DNA of 36,042 nt from JAJZQD01 sp021847735 (lineage in GTDB: Bacteria; Bacillota; Thermincolia; Thermincolales; UBA2595). Position numbers and translations under genes: made by a program. Shown here piece by piece: positions 8,456 to 16,856 of the stretch; the stretch's first letter is position 1, and each line of letters begins with the position of its first letter. Location of the stretch: assembly GCA_027324025.1 (NCBI GenBank), contig DAHVYW010000009.1, positions 1 through 36,042 on the forward strand, given 5' to 3'. Under the pieces are notes generated by a model. The model saw nothing but the letters and a program-made list of their open reading frames with translations, did no database searches and was not told where the DNA came from.

Positions 8456-8713
8456 TTAGGTAAGGTGTCCCTCTTCCGGAGCTTGCGGGCTAAACTGCGG
8501 CACAAACTTCAGTTCAGTACCGGGTTGAAATTCGGCTTTCAGGTAATCCATGGGGTTAGTACTAAGCACGCGGACGACCCTGCACTTATCCATCGTCTGC
8601 TGTTCAACAAGAAGTTTTACGCCGCCGACGTCCAGTTCCTGATATGGTTGACCGTCCTTTTCTATACCCTCCAGGACCAGTTCAATGGGGAGCGGGGTGT
8701 ATATTATACTCAC
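8456..8713 (-). CDS. ylzJ: YlzJ-like family protein
   Basis: This is an 85-residue protein of the YlzJ-like family, whose function is unknown. It is recognised by the opening IIYTPLPIELVLEG, the block GVKLLVEQ, and its fixed place directly after tepA, as in B. subtilis. The start is a GTG (8713) that overlaps the tepA stop by four bases, so translation is probably coupled. There is no signal peptide or membrane segment. The C-terminus is variable and charged. Confidence 0.85.
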   Translation of the reverse strand: MSIIYTPLPIELVLEGIEKDGQPYQELDVGGVKLLVEQQTMDKCRVVRVLSTNPMDYLKAEFQPGTELKFVPQFSPQAPEEGHLT

Positions 8714-9618
8714 TGGAGCAGCCCCCCTCCTATAACCTTTTTACGCTCTTCGATGAGCTGATTGAGTTTTTTCACAGCACCTGAGATTCCACCGACTTCA
8801 TCAATCAAACCACATTCCGTGGCGTCTTTGCCGATTAATACCGTCCCTATGTCCCTGGCCAACTCCCCTGTTCTAAACATGAGTTCCCTCAATTTTTCGT
8901 TGGTGACATGGGAATGCCGGGTAATAAAATTGACTACCCTATCCTGCATTTTATCCAGGTACTCATAGGTCTGGGGTACCCCAATGACAAGCCCGGTAAG
9001 CCTAATCGGGTGAATTGTCATGCTGGCGGTTTCAGCTATAAATGAATAGTTAGCCGCCACCGAAATAGGCACTCCGATGCTGTGTCCGCCTCCCAATACA
9101 AGGGAGACCGTAGGCTTGGACATACTGGTAATCATCTCGGCAATAGCCAATCCCGCTTCCACATCCCCGCCGATAGTGTTTAAGATAATCAATACACCTT
9201 CAATTTCGGGATTCTCCTCCAATGCCACCAACTGGGGAATCATATGTTCATACTTGGTCGTTTTATTTTGCGGTGGAAGCACCATATGGCCTTCAATCTG
9301 CCCTACAATAGGCAGGCAGTGAATGTTGGTTTTGGTCTGGGGCACTGTCATTTGGCCCAGTTCTTTGATAGTATTGATATCCCCTCTTTTGTTGACCCCC
9401 TGTTTTGTCTTTTTTGGACGTGGTTCAACCCCCGGGTCTACCTGCGGCTCTGCAGGTGGTTCCGGCTGTAAGCCCGGGTTACCCGGCGTTCCAGGGGTTT
9501 GCGGGATTAGAATATTTGGTTCCGGTGGTGATCCGGGTTGTTCAGGGATAAACGGGTGCCCAGGTACCGGCTTACCCGTGTTGTATCCCGGATTACGCGT
9601 CCAATCAAAATCTGACAT
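8710..9618 (-). CDS. tepA: ClpP-like serine protease TepA/YmfB
   Basis: This cytoplasmic protein belongs to the ClpP/crotonase-fold TepA group, described in B. subtilis as translocation-enhancing and later linked to degradation of small spore proteins. The start at 9618 is chosen for AGGAGCGTGATCAA just upstream. Residues 1-75 are a proline- and glycine-rich, probably disordered extension. The protease domain begins at ~100; an oxyanion-type loop NTIGGDVEAG (~147-156), nucleophile Ser180 in GGHSIGVP and His203 in MTIHP are visible. At about 302 residues it is longer than typical ClpP (~200) because of the extension. It is followed by ylzJ with a 4-base overlap and preceded by rnj, but a strong terminator separates it from rnj. 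Confidence 0.9.
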   Translation of the reverse strand: MSDFDWTRNPGYNTGKPVPGHPFIPEQPGSPPEPNILIPQTPGTPGNPGLQPEPPAEPQVDPGVEPRPKKTKQGVNKRGDINTIKELGQMTVPQTKTNIHCLPIVGQIEGHMVLPPQNKTTKYEHMIPQLVALEENPEIEGVLIILNTIGGDVEAGLAIAEMITSMSKPTVSLVLGGGHSIGVPISVAANYSFIAETASMTIHPIRLTGLVIGVPQTYEYLDKMQDRVVNFITRHSHVTNEKLRELMFRTGELARDIGTVLIGKDATECGLIDEVGGISGAVKKLNQLIEERKKVIGGGLLQ

Positions 9619-9668
9619 TTGATCACGCTCCTGACTTGGTTTCCTCATTAGTATGCAAAGAAAGAAAG

Positions 9669-9701
9669 AAAAAATACGCGGCCGATGGCCGCGTATTTTT
9701 T
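9669..9701 (-). terminator. Strong terminator overlapping the RNase J stop codon
   Basis: The perfect arms AAAAAATACGCGGCC and GGCCGCGTATTTTTT around GAT overlap the rnj stop (9700-9702). The T-run side faces the minus strand. Since tepA starts 51 bases further on, tepA expression needs read-through or a promoter inside this short gap. Confidence 0.9.
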
Positions 9702-11364
9702 AGACTTCCATGATGATTGGTAAAATCATTGGTCTTCTCCTGGTTTTCTCATACAGGTACTTACTTGTAGCTTCTCTTACATTGGACTTAATGGAAGCCC
9801 ATTCAGTTATGCCTTTTTCCTCGCACTTCAAGAGCGCGGCTTTGACTTTTTCCTTGGCATCTTCCATTAATTCCTCAGATTCACGCACATATACAAATCC
9901 CCTGGACACTATGTCCGGCCCGGCAACCACTTGCCCGCTCTCCTTGTCAATCGTGACGACAACAATAAGTATGCCGTCTTGGGAAAGCTGTTTACGGTCC
10001 CGTAGAACAATATTGCCCACATCTCCGACACCCAAACCGTCAACCAAAACCCTGCCTGCGGTAACCCGCCCGTTCATACGGGCCGAGTTTTTACCGAACT
10101 CAAGCACCTGACCGTTCTCCGCAACAAATATATTTTTTCGCGGAACACCGATTTCTACAGCAAGGTTGGCGTGTTTTATCAGATGCCTGAATTCCCCGTG
10201 AACCGGAACAAAGTATTTCGGTTTACAAAGGTTAAGCATCATTTTCAGTTCTTCCTGGCTTGGGTGGCCTGACACGTGAATACCGGAAAAGGATTCATAT
10301 ATCACGTCTGCTCCCTGTTTAAATAGGTGATCTATGGTACGGGCGACTAATTTCTCGTTTCCGGGAATAGGACTGGCGGAGATAATCACCGTATCACCGG
10401 GAAGTATATCCACCTGCCTGTGATCACTCATGGCCATCCTGGTCAGAGCGGACATCGGCTCACCCTGGCTGCCTGTAGTAAGGATAGCGACACGGTCCGC
10501 CGGTAAACGGTTTATCTCATCCAGCTCAACAAAGACGTCTTTTGGGAAATTCATGTACCCCAGTTCGGTGGCAATTCCGACTACATTGACCATGCTCCTG
10601 CCGGCGATAGCGACCTTTCTGTCATACTTGTACGCAGTGGCGATAGCCTGCTGCAGTCTGTGCACGTTGGACGCAAAGGTGGCAATGATAATCCGACCCT
10701 CGGCCGCCCTAAAAGTCTCGTCAAAGGTATTACCAACTACCTTTTCAGACATTGTAAAACCGGGCCGCTCTACATTGGTACTGTCAGACATCAAAACAAG
10801 AGTACCTTTTTGCCCAAGTTCGGCAAACTTATGAAAATCCGTGATTTGTCCGTCCACCGGTGTCTGGTCAAACTTAAAGTCCCCGGTATGCACAACGACT
10901 CCCAAAGGAGTATGCACCGCGATAGCAACCGCATCAGGAATACTGTGGCTTACCCTGATAAACTCAACCTTAAACGGCCCAATGTCCACAATATCCCTGG
11001 GTTTTACCGTATGTAAGGTCACACCTCCGGCTACATTATTTTCCTTCAGTTTGCCCTGAAGCAGACCTAAGGTCAGCTTCGTTCCGTACACAGGCACATT
11101 AATTTGTTTGAGCACATAAGGTAAGGCCCCTATGTGGTCCTCATGACCGTGGGTTAACACTATTCCCCTAACTATTTCCCTGTTTTCCAGAAGAAAGGTG
11201 ACATCAGGAATTACTACATCTATTCCCAGCATCTCCTCTTCCGGAAACATCAAACCTGAGTCAATTACCAGAATATTATCCCCATACTTCACAACCATCA
11301 TGTTTTTTCCAATTTCCCCTAGGCCTCCCAGGGGAATTAATGACAGTTTCGCATCTTTTGCCAT
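9700..11364 (-). CDS. rnj: Ribonuclease J
   Basis: This metallo-beta-lactamase/beta-CASP ribonuclease has endo- and 5'-3' exonuclease activity in mRNA decay and rRNA processing. The 554 residues match RNase J1/J2. The zinc motif THGHEDHIGALPYVL (HGHEDH at 72-77) is intact, followed by the beta-CASP region (MSDSTNVERPGFT, SGHPSQEE) and a C-terminal domain (TRRRPMILPIIMEV). An intact motif suggests an active J1-like enzyme; position corresponds to B. subtilis rnjB. The start at 11364 is set by AGGAGGTG seven bases upstream. A candidate sigma-A promoter lies at 11515-11543, making rnj the head of its own unit, separate from dapA. Confidence 0.95.
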   Translation of the reverse strand: MAKDAKLSLIPLGGLGEIGKNMMVVKYGDNILVIDSGLMFPEEEMLGIDVVIPDVTFLLENREIVRGIVLTHGHEDHIGALPYVLKQINVPVYGTKLTLGLLQGKLKENNVAGGVTLHTVKPRDIVDIGPFKVEFIRVSHSIPDAVAIAVHTPLGVVVHTGDFKFDQTPVDGQITDFHKFAELGQKGTLVLMSDSTNVERPGFTMSEKVVGNTFDETFRAAEGRIIIATFASNVHRLQQAIATAYKYDRKVAIAGRSMVNVVGIATELGYMNFPKDVFVELDEINRLPADRVAILTTGSQGEPMSALTRMAMSDHRQVDILPGDTVIISASPIPGNEKLVARTIDHLFKQGADVIYESFSGIHVSGHPSQEELKMMLNLCKPKYFVPVHGEFRHLIKHANLAVEIGVPRKNIFVAENGQVLEFGKNSARMNGRVTAGRVLVDGLGVGDVGNIVLRDRKQLSQDGILIVVVTIDKESGQVVAGPDIVSRGFVYVRESEELMEDAKEKVKAALLKCEEKGITEWASIKSNVREATSKYLYEKTRRRPMILPIIMEV

Positions 11365-11514
11365 TTCTACACCTCCTGAAAACAAAAAAAACACGCTATA
11401 ACTCGTGGAAAAACATTTTTGAGAAAACCAGGAGAAGTATAGGAAATATTCGGTTTTTGTCCGTTCGAAACACCCAAGTTAAACCAGAATAACCGCCCAC
11501 AAACACCTGCTAAC

Positions 11515-11543
11515 ATTATACTTTATTTTCTTACCCTTCACAA
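11515..11543 (-). promoter_or_regulatory. Candidate sigma-A promoter of rnj
   Basis: On the minus strand TTGTGA (11538-11543), a 17-base spacer and a perfect TATAAT (11515-11520) lie about 150 bases upstream of the rnj start, leaving a long AT-rich leader. Confidence 0.6.
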
Positions 11544-11760
11544 GAAAAAATAATTCGCACACCGTTAAGCCCTTCTATCATTAGTATTATAGACAGAATT
11601 TGTGGCAAAAATACCATTATGCCCGAATTGATGTATTTCAGATCTCTATTTGGTAAGTGGCTGTGGTCAGTGAGTTTGCACCTCCGACATAAACTGAAGA
11701 TGGAAAGGAAAAGCCGATGGGACTAAATTGTCATGTTAGATAAATTGGCGTACAAACCGC

Positions 11761-11790
11761 TTAGCCCCCTCTGCAAGCAGAGGGGGCTAA
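11761..11790. terminator. Perfect hairpin downstream of dapA
   Basis: TTAGCCCCCTCTGC and its exact complement flank a 2-base AA loop, 26 bases after the dapA stop. No T-run follows on either strand, so it may be a T-less terminator or a 3'-end stabiliser rather than a classical intrinsic terminator. Confidence 0.55.
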
Positions 11791-11815
11791 AATGTTGGAT
11801 CACACACACCGTCCT

Positions 11816-12706
11816 TTAAAGCTTATTATAGCTTTTCAGGAGAGACCTGATGGCAGCCTGCTCAGCTTCACTGGCAGCCGGCAGTGGCGGCCTCAATCCC
11901 CCTACTTCGTGGCCCATCATGTTCATGGCTGTCTTGACCGGGATGGGGTTGGTTGTAATAAACAGCCCTTTAAATATGGGGAATAAATCAAGATGAATCC
12001 TGGTGGCAGTTGCCATGTCATTGTTAAGAAAAGCCTTAATCATCTGCTGCAGTTCAATCCCCACAACGTGGGAAACAACACTCACTACACCGTGGCAGCC
12101 GACGGCCATCATAGGCAGGGTGAGGGAATCGTCCCCGCAGTACATGATAAAATTATCCGGTATTTTCCGCCTGATTTCAGCGGCTTGGTCCAGGCTTCCC
12201 GCCGCCTCTTTGAGGGCAACAATATTGTCGATTTCAGCTAACCGGGAAATTGTATCAGGCAGCATGTTAACGGCTGCCCTGCCCGGAATATTGTACATCA
12301 TGACCGGCAGGCCTGTGGCCTCTGCAATCATCCGGAAATGGGTGTAAATCCCTTCCTGGGGCGGTTTATTGTAGTACGGAGCCACGGCCATCACGCCGTG
12401 AACACCCACCTTTTCTGCTTCTTTGGTCATAAACACCGAATCGGCGGTATCATTGTTACCGGTCCCGGCAATCACCTTGGCCTTGTCTCCCACTTCATTG
12501 ACTACAGCTTCAAACAGTTTAATCTTTTCTTCATTAGTCAGGGTAGGAGATTCCCCTGTAGTCCCTGAAACCACGATTCCGTCAGAACCATTCTCAACCA
12601 AATACCTGGCTAACTTCCTGGCTTTTGCGTAATCCACTTCTAAGTTGGAATCAAAGGGAGTTACCATTGCTGTCAGCACTCGACCGAAGTCAGTCACCAC
12701 TTTCAC
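11816..12706 (-). CDS. dapA: 4-hydroxy-tetrahydrodipicolinate synthase
   Basis: This class I aldolase condenses pyruvate with aspartate semialdehyde, the branch-point step towards diaminopimelate, lysine and dipicolinate. Its 296 residues are the normal length. SGTTGESPTL (~47-56), Tyr138 in YNIPGR and the Schiff-base Lys166 in VALKEAAGS are all visible. The start is a GTG (12706) with only a modest upstream GGAA/GGAAG; the next residues FGRVLTAMVTPF are the family's usual beginning. In B. subtilis dapA directly follows dapG; here the second 120-bp repeat copy separates them. Confidence 0.95.
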   Translation of the reverse strand: MKVVTDFGRVLTAMVTPFDSNLEVDYAKARKLARYLVENGSDGIVVSGTTGESPTLTNEEKIKLFEAVVNEVGDKAKVIAGTGNNDTADSVFMTKEAEKVGVHGVMAVAPYYNKPPQEGIYTHFRMIAEATGLPVMMYNIPGRAAVNMLPDTISRLAEIDNIVALKEAAGSLDQAAEIRRKIPDNFIMYCGDDSLTLPMMAVGCHGVVSVVSHVVGIELQQMIKAFLNNDMATATRIHLDLFPIFKGLFITTNPIPVKTAMNMMGHEVGGLRPPLPAASEAEQAAIRSLLKSYNKL

Positions 12707-12785
12707 CTTCCATTTCCAGGCCGTTACACTACAGCCTACGATTATTGGTCTAACCTGAGATATTTCAGAACAACCTTTATCTATA

Positions 12786-12905
12786 TTTTATCCCAATTCC
12801 AAGACTCCACCTTCTATAAGGTGGAGTTTCCACTTTTCTGCTTCAGTGGGGGTAGAGTCCCCCCACTGAAGTTTCGATGTTCAGCTTTAGCTGAACGAGT
12901 TCACT
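12786..12905 (+). mobile_element. 120-bp triple-hairpin element, copy B
   Basis: This copy is identical base for base to 7052-7171, from TTTTAT to TTCACT, with unrelated flanks. It is inserted between dapG and dapA, ending 15 bases before the dapG stop on the plus-strand map. Its three stable hairpins would be transcribed in any dapG-dapA read-through RNA. No transposase is nearby. Confidence 0.65.
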
Positions 12906-12920
12906 AACTGCCCATTCACC

Positions 12921-14141
12921 TTACTCGCCCAGGGAGAAATAACTGTGGAGCGCCCTTATGGCCTTTTCCATCTCGGCCCGTTTTACCAGGCACCAAATAG
13001 TGGAATGAGAGTCGGCAGTCTGCAGAATTTTGATGTTTTCCGCGGCCAGCGCCTCCATTATACTGGCCATGACCCCCGGAACACCTGCCATACCGGCACC
13101 CACAGCAGAGACTTTGGCACAACTCGGGGTGACAACCGGGGAAAAGCCCATGTTCTCGAGAATTTGTTCAGCCTTCGCGGCAACATCATCTTTTACGGTA
13201 TAGATTACCACATCAGGGTGGACATTGATGAAATCCACGCTTATTCCCGCCAGAGCCATTGATTTGAATATCTTCAACTGCGGCAGGTCAGATTCCGGAG
13301 ATTCGGATGTATATATTTTAAGCTGGGTAACATTGGGGATGTGGGTGATTCCTGTAATCACACGGTCTTTTTTGATTTCCACAGAACCATTGTCGGTTGA
13401 CGAAGTGACCAGCGTCCCAGGAGCGTCTGAAAAGGCACACTTGACCCTGATCGGGATATTTTTCTGCATTGCAATCTCAACAGCCCTGGGGTGGATTACC
13501 TTCGCCCCATCATGGGCCAACTGGCATATTTCATTATAAGTAATAACATCCAAAACCCGGGCATTTTCAACTATCCGCGGGTCCGCAGTCATTATCCCCT
13601 CTACATCAGTATAAATGTCGATAGCTTCCGCGTTAAGAGCCACACCGAGTGCGGCCGCCGAAGTATCGCTGCCGCCGCGGCCGAGGGTGGTTATCAGACC
13701 CTCTCCTGTCTGACCCTGAAACCCGGCCACAATTACAATCGTTCCTTCCGCCGCATACTTGTGGATTAGCTTTGGATTAACCTCGATTATATGGGCTTCG
13801 GTATGATTGTCGTCAGTGATAATTCCCGCCTGCCCCCCGGTCAGAAAAACCGCCTTGTACCCCTGTTTTTCAAGGGTAGCCACCATGGCCACCCCGGAAA
13901 TAATCTCTCCGCAGGCCATTAGGTTATCCAGTTCCTTGGGAGGTATTTCCGAATTAATACCGCCTATAAATTTCAGCAGAGTGTCTGTCGCATACGGATC
14001 GCCTTGGCGCCCTATGGCCGAAACCACTACCACCGGCATAGACCCTTCATTTTTAGCCGAGATTACTTTTGCAACCACCTGATCCCTTAACTCGGGGGTT
14101 GCCAATGACGTCCCGCCAAACTTTTGCACCAAGTACTTCAT
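12921..14141 (-). CDS. dapG: Aspartate kinase (DapG type)
   Basis: This enzyme phosphorylates aspartate, the first step of the aspartate family pathway. The N-terminal kinase domain shows VQKFGGTS at residue ~5 and GRGGSDTSAAALG at ~150; the C-terminal part carries two ACT regulatory domains (from ~270, with GMAGVPGVMASIMEALAAENI). The place between asd and dapA matches the diaminopimelate-inhibited isozyme I of B. subtilis; the actual effector cannot be read from sequence. The start at 14141 is preferred because AGGAG lies nine bases upstream; an ATG at 14150 would overlap that site. It begins 12 bases after the asd stop. Confidence 0.93.
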   Translation of the reverse strand: MKYLVQKFGGTSLATPELRDQVVAKVISAKNEGSMPVVVVSAIGRQGDPYATDTLLKFIGGINSEIPPKELDNLMACGEIISGVAMVATLEKQGYKAVFLTGGQAGIITDDNHTEAHIIEVNPKLIHKYAAEGTIVIVAGFQGQTGEGLITTLGRGGSDTSAAALGVALNAEAIDIYTDVEGIMTADPRIVENARVLDVITYNEICQLAHDGAKVIHPRAVEIAMQKNIPIRVKCAFSDAPGTLVTSSTDNGSVEIKKDRVITGITHIPNVTQLKIYTSESPESDLPQLKIFKSMALAGISVDFINVHPDVVIYTVKDDVAAKAEQILENMGFSPVVTPSCAKVSAVGAGMAGVPGVMASIMEALAAENIKILQTADSHSTIWCLVKRAEMEKAIRALHSYFSLGE

Positions 14142-14153
14142 TTGTTTCATCTC

Positions 14154-15164
14154 CTAAAAACAATCATATTTCACAACCAGTTCGGCAATTTGCACGGCGT
14201 TAGTGGCGGCGCCTTTGCGCAACTGGTCGGCGACAACCCACAGGTTAAGGCCATTAGCAATAGAATTATCCTCCCTTATTCTTCCTACAAAGACTTCATC
14301 CTTGTCAGAAGTAAAGAGCGGCATAGGGTATTCCTTTTTTTCAATGCTATCCTGAACAATAACACCTGGGGCCTCAGCCAACAGTTTCCTGGCCTGGCCC
14401 GCTGATATTTTTCGTTCGGTTTCAATGTTGACAGCCTCGGAATGGCTTCTAAATACAGGAACCCTAACCGTTGTAGCGGTAATTTCCATGCTGTCATCAT
14501 GCATAATCTTTTTGGTTTCATTGACCATTTTCCATTCTTCCTTGGTGTAGTCCATGTCGGAAAACACGTCTATATGGGGAATGAGGTTGAATGCAATCTG
14601 GTACGGGAACACCTCCGGAGACACTGCTTTTCCTTCTGACAGGTCTTTGACCTGGGCGGCCAATTCGTCAATAGCCTCCTTGCCTGCCCCGGAAACTGCC
14701 TGGTAAGTGGAGACCACAACCCTCTTGATGGTCGCAGCATCATGAATCGGCTTGAGGGCTACCACCATAATAATTGTTGAACAGTTTGGGTTGGCAATAA
14801 TCCCTTTATGAAGCCTGACATCCTCTGGATTGACCTCAGGGACTACAAGGGGCACATCTGGGTCCATCCGGAATGCACTGCTGTTATCTACTACCACAGC
14901 ACCCCGTTTGGCCGCCTCCCTGGCAAAATCCTTGCTGGCCGAACCCCCGGCAAAAAGGGCAATGTCAATCCCTGCAAAGGCCTCCGCGGTTGTGGGCTCA
15001 ACAGTATACTCTTTCCCTTTAAACTCTATCTTCTTTCCGGCGGACCTCTCTGTGGCGAGCAGCTTTAGATCAGCCACGGGGAAATCTCTTTCCAGTAAAA
15101 TCTTTAACAACTCTTGTCCAACTGCGCCGGTGGCGCCAACGACTGCAACGTTGAATCTTTTCAC
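14154..15164 (-). CDS. asd: Aspartate-semialdehyde dehydrogenase
   Basis: This enzyme reduces aspartyl phosphate to aspartate semialdehyde with NADPH, feeding dapA. The nucleotide-binding GATGAVGQ is at ~10-17, the catalytic Cys128 in NPNCST, and a substrate loop QAVSGAGKEA follows. The roughly 336-residue length is normal. GGAGG lies seven bases before a GTG at 15164, giving an N-terminus KRFNVAVVGATGA that fits the family; the ATG at 15170 is immediately adjacent to the ribosome site and less likely. It is followed at 12 bases by dapG. Confidence 0.94.
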   Translation of the reverse strand: MKRFNVAVVGATGAVGQELLKILLERDFPVADLKLLATERSAGKKIEFKGKEYTVEPTTAEAFAGIDIALFAGGSASKDFAREAAKRGAVVVDNSSAFRMDPDVPLVVPEVNPEDVRLHKGIIANPNCSTIIMVVALKPIHDAATIKRVVVSTYQAVSGAGKEAIDELAAQVKDLSEGKAVSPEVFPYQIAFNLIPHIDVFSDMDYTKEEWKMVNETKKIMHDDSMEITATTVRVPVFRSHSEAVNIETERKISAGQARKLLAEAPGVIVQDSIEKKEYPMPLFTSDKDEVFVGRIREDNSIANGLNLWVVADQLRKGAATNAVQIAELVVKYDCF

Positions 15165-15248
15165 AACCATCCCTCCGTAAACATTATTATGTATGTTGAA
15201 GCTTTTTCACTAACACCATCGGCACAGATCTATAGTGTACTGTAGCAA

Positions 15249-15833
15249 CTAATACTGCAAAATTACCGGCTGGAACTGCTTTCCTTCCAGCGCCTCGGCT
15301 ACAGTTTCTGTCAGGAGCGACATTTTTGCCATCAAAGAATTCGCCTTTACGGTGGGATTATCCTGTCCGAAAGGAACCATGTAAATATTCTTCATATTTA
15401 TTAGCAAACCTATGTTCCTGGCATTTATACCCAAACCGTCATTAGTGGATATTGCCAGTACCACCGGCCTCTGGTTTCTCAGGTGGGCCTTAACCGCCAT
15501 TAATACCGGACTGTCGGTAATCCCATTGGCTAACTTGGCAAGAGTATTACCGGTACACGGAGCTACAACGATAATATCAAATAATTTGTTAGGCCCGATT
15601 GGTTCGGCCTCAACAATTGTTTTAATAATTTCATGACCGGTGGTATTATGTAAGAATTCTTTCCATTCAGTCGATTTGCCAAATCGGGTGTCATCAGAGT
15701 CCACTGTCCCTGAAATAATCGGATAAATATCAGCCCCGTTTTCCACAAGGCGGGTAACCTGTCCCAAAACCTCTTTAATGGTGCAGTGTGAGCCTGTAAA
15801 AGCAAAACCTATTTTAACACCTTTTAGTTGCAT
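15249..15833 (-). CDS. dpaB: Dipicolinate synthase subunit B
   Basis: This is the flavoprotein-fold subunit (SpoVFB) of dipicolinate synthase, which makes the calcium-chelating spore-core compound in the mother cell. At 194 residues it has the usual length. The N-terminus KIGFAFTGSHCTIKEVL and the block VVAPCTGNTLAKLANGITDSPVLMA are typical of the family and of FMN-binding HFCD proteins. The start ATG follows GGGGGTG by five bases and lies only 15 bases after dpaA, so the two subunits are co-translated from one message. Confidence 0.95.
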   Translation of the reverse strand: MQLKGVKIGFAFTGSHCTIKEVLGQVTRLVENGADIYPIISGTVDSDDTRFGKSTEWKEFLHNTTGHEIIKTIVEAEPIGPNKLFDIIVVAPCTGNTLAKLANGITDSPVLMAVKAHLRNQRPVVLAISTNDGLGINARNIGLLINMKNIYMVPFGQDNPTVKANSLMAKMSLLTETVAEALEGKQFQPVILQY

Positions 15834-15847
15834 CCAAGCACCCCCGG

Positions 15848-16771
15848 CTACCTTCGGTCCAACTCTGAAGTAATAAAGGAAGTCTGGGTGAGTTCTTTGA
15901 CTATGATGTCCGGAATAACCCTGGCTAAAATCAGGCCTGCAGTCCTGGGGGCAACCTTACCGGGGAGACCGGGCGCTAACTCAGCTTTAAGTCCCAAGTC
16001 CCTGGCCGCTGTAAAGTCAACACCGCCCGGGGCTGAAGCAATATCACAAATGTAAACAGCAGGATTCGCCTTCTCCAGCAGTATTCTGCCCAATACCGGT
16101 GAAGGAACCGTATTAAAAATAATGTCGGTATCTCCGATATATCCTTGCAGCTGCTGGTATGTAAGGGGTTCCATTCCCATTTCCCTAATCCGTGCCAGGT
16201 CCGCGGGTTTTCTGGCCGCCACCGCTGTTTTCGCTCCCATGGCTTTTAGCATCCGGGCGAGGGTAACCCCGCACCTGCCAAAACCCATCACCAGGACTTT
16301 ACTGCCGTGTATTGTAATATCAGTTGCCTCCATTGCCATCTGAACAGCGCCCTCAGCAGACGGAATGGAATTTAGGATAGCAACTTCATCCATTTCGGCA
16401 ATTTCAACCAGCCTAAGTCCCCTTTGGGCAGCGAGTTCCTTTAGCAGTGGCCGGGCAGTTCCTACAATTAGGACACAGTCATCGCGAAAGGACCGCATTA
16501 CTTCCCTGTTTAAAAACAATGGCCCTACCCCGTACCTAGCCCTGATATAGCCCTCTTCGTCAATACCCGGCATCGGCAGGACGGCAAAGCCGGCTCCCTG
16601 GACGGCGTCCTCCACCCTGTGACAGAACTGGACATCTCTGTTTTCAGCCAACTTAGAAATTCCAACAACCTTGACGTTAGCACCCATTTGTACCAGTTCC
16701 GGGACCAAGACAAGTTCCCTGTCATCGCCTCCCAAAACCGCTATGGTAGCTCCCGCAAGAACTGAACCCAT
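15848..16771 (-). CDS. dpaA: Dipicolinate synthase subunit A
   Basis: This is the NAD(P)-dependent subunit (SpoVFA), which oxidises the dapA-derived intermediate to dipicolinate. The start at 16771 is set by a clear AGGAGG seven bases upstream, giving 307 residues; a longer frame reaches 16840 but runs through the candidate promoter. An N-terminal domain (IAVLGGDDRE) precedes a Rossmann dehydrogenase domain with VLVMGFGRCGVTLARML at ~150. It lies between dapB and dpaB. A sigma-K-like promoter directly upstream would allow late mother-cell expression independent of dapB. Confidence 0.95.
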   Translation of the reverse strand: MGSVLAGATIAVLGGDDRELVLVPELVQMGANVKVVGISKLAENRDVQFCHRVEDAVQGAGFAVLPMPGIDEEGYIRARYGVGPLFLNREVMRSFRDDCVLIVGTARPLLKELAAQRGLRLVEIAEMDEVAILNSIPSAEGAVQMAMEATDITIHGSKVLVMGFGRCGVTLARMLKAMGAKTAVAARKPADLARIREMGMEPLTYQQLQGYIGDTDIIFNTVPSPVLGRILLEKANPAVYICDIASAPGGVDFTAARDLGLKAELAPGLPGKVAPRTAGLILARVIPDIIVKELTQTSFITSELDRR

Positions 16772-16808
16772 GCCCCAACCTCCTTTGTACGACCAACTAC
16801 TGACAGTA

Positions 16809-16831
16809 TATGAAGCCATACAAGGGGAGGT
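16809..16831 (-). promoter_or_regulatory. Candidate sigma-K-type promoter for dpaAB
   Basis: On the minus strand an AC in GCACC (16829-16833), a 17-base spacer and CATATACT (CATA at 16809-16812) resemble the sigma-K pattern AC-N16/17-CATAnnnT. It lies about 37 bases upstream of the dpaA start. B. subtilis spoVF is known to be under sigma-K; the call here rests on motif and position. Confidence 0.45.
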
Positions 16832-16856
16832 GCTTGTCAAAAAAGGTTTTAACTTT

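Larger units (their letters stand above)
11395..11815. other. Gap between dapA and rnj with promoter and palindrome
   Basis: No gene is visible in these 421 bases. They hold the candidate rnj promoter (11515-11543) and a perfect 14-bp inverted repeat (11761-11790). The part 11600-11750 shows nothing I can assign. Confidence 0.6.

Noticed and set aside
12707..12785. Lysine riboswitch or T-box upstream of dapA
   Set aside because: The gap is too short after subtracting the element, and no conserved lysine-riboswitch or T-box core was found.
16772..16840. N-terminal extension of dpaA to 16840
   Set aside because: A clear AGGAGG precedes the ATG at 16771 and the extra residues are not family-like; the extension runs through the candidate promoter.
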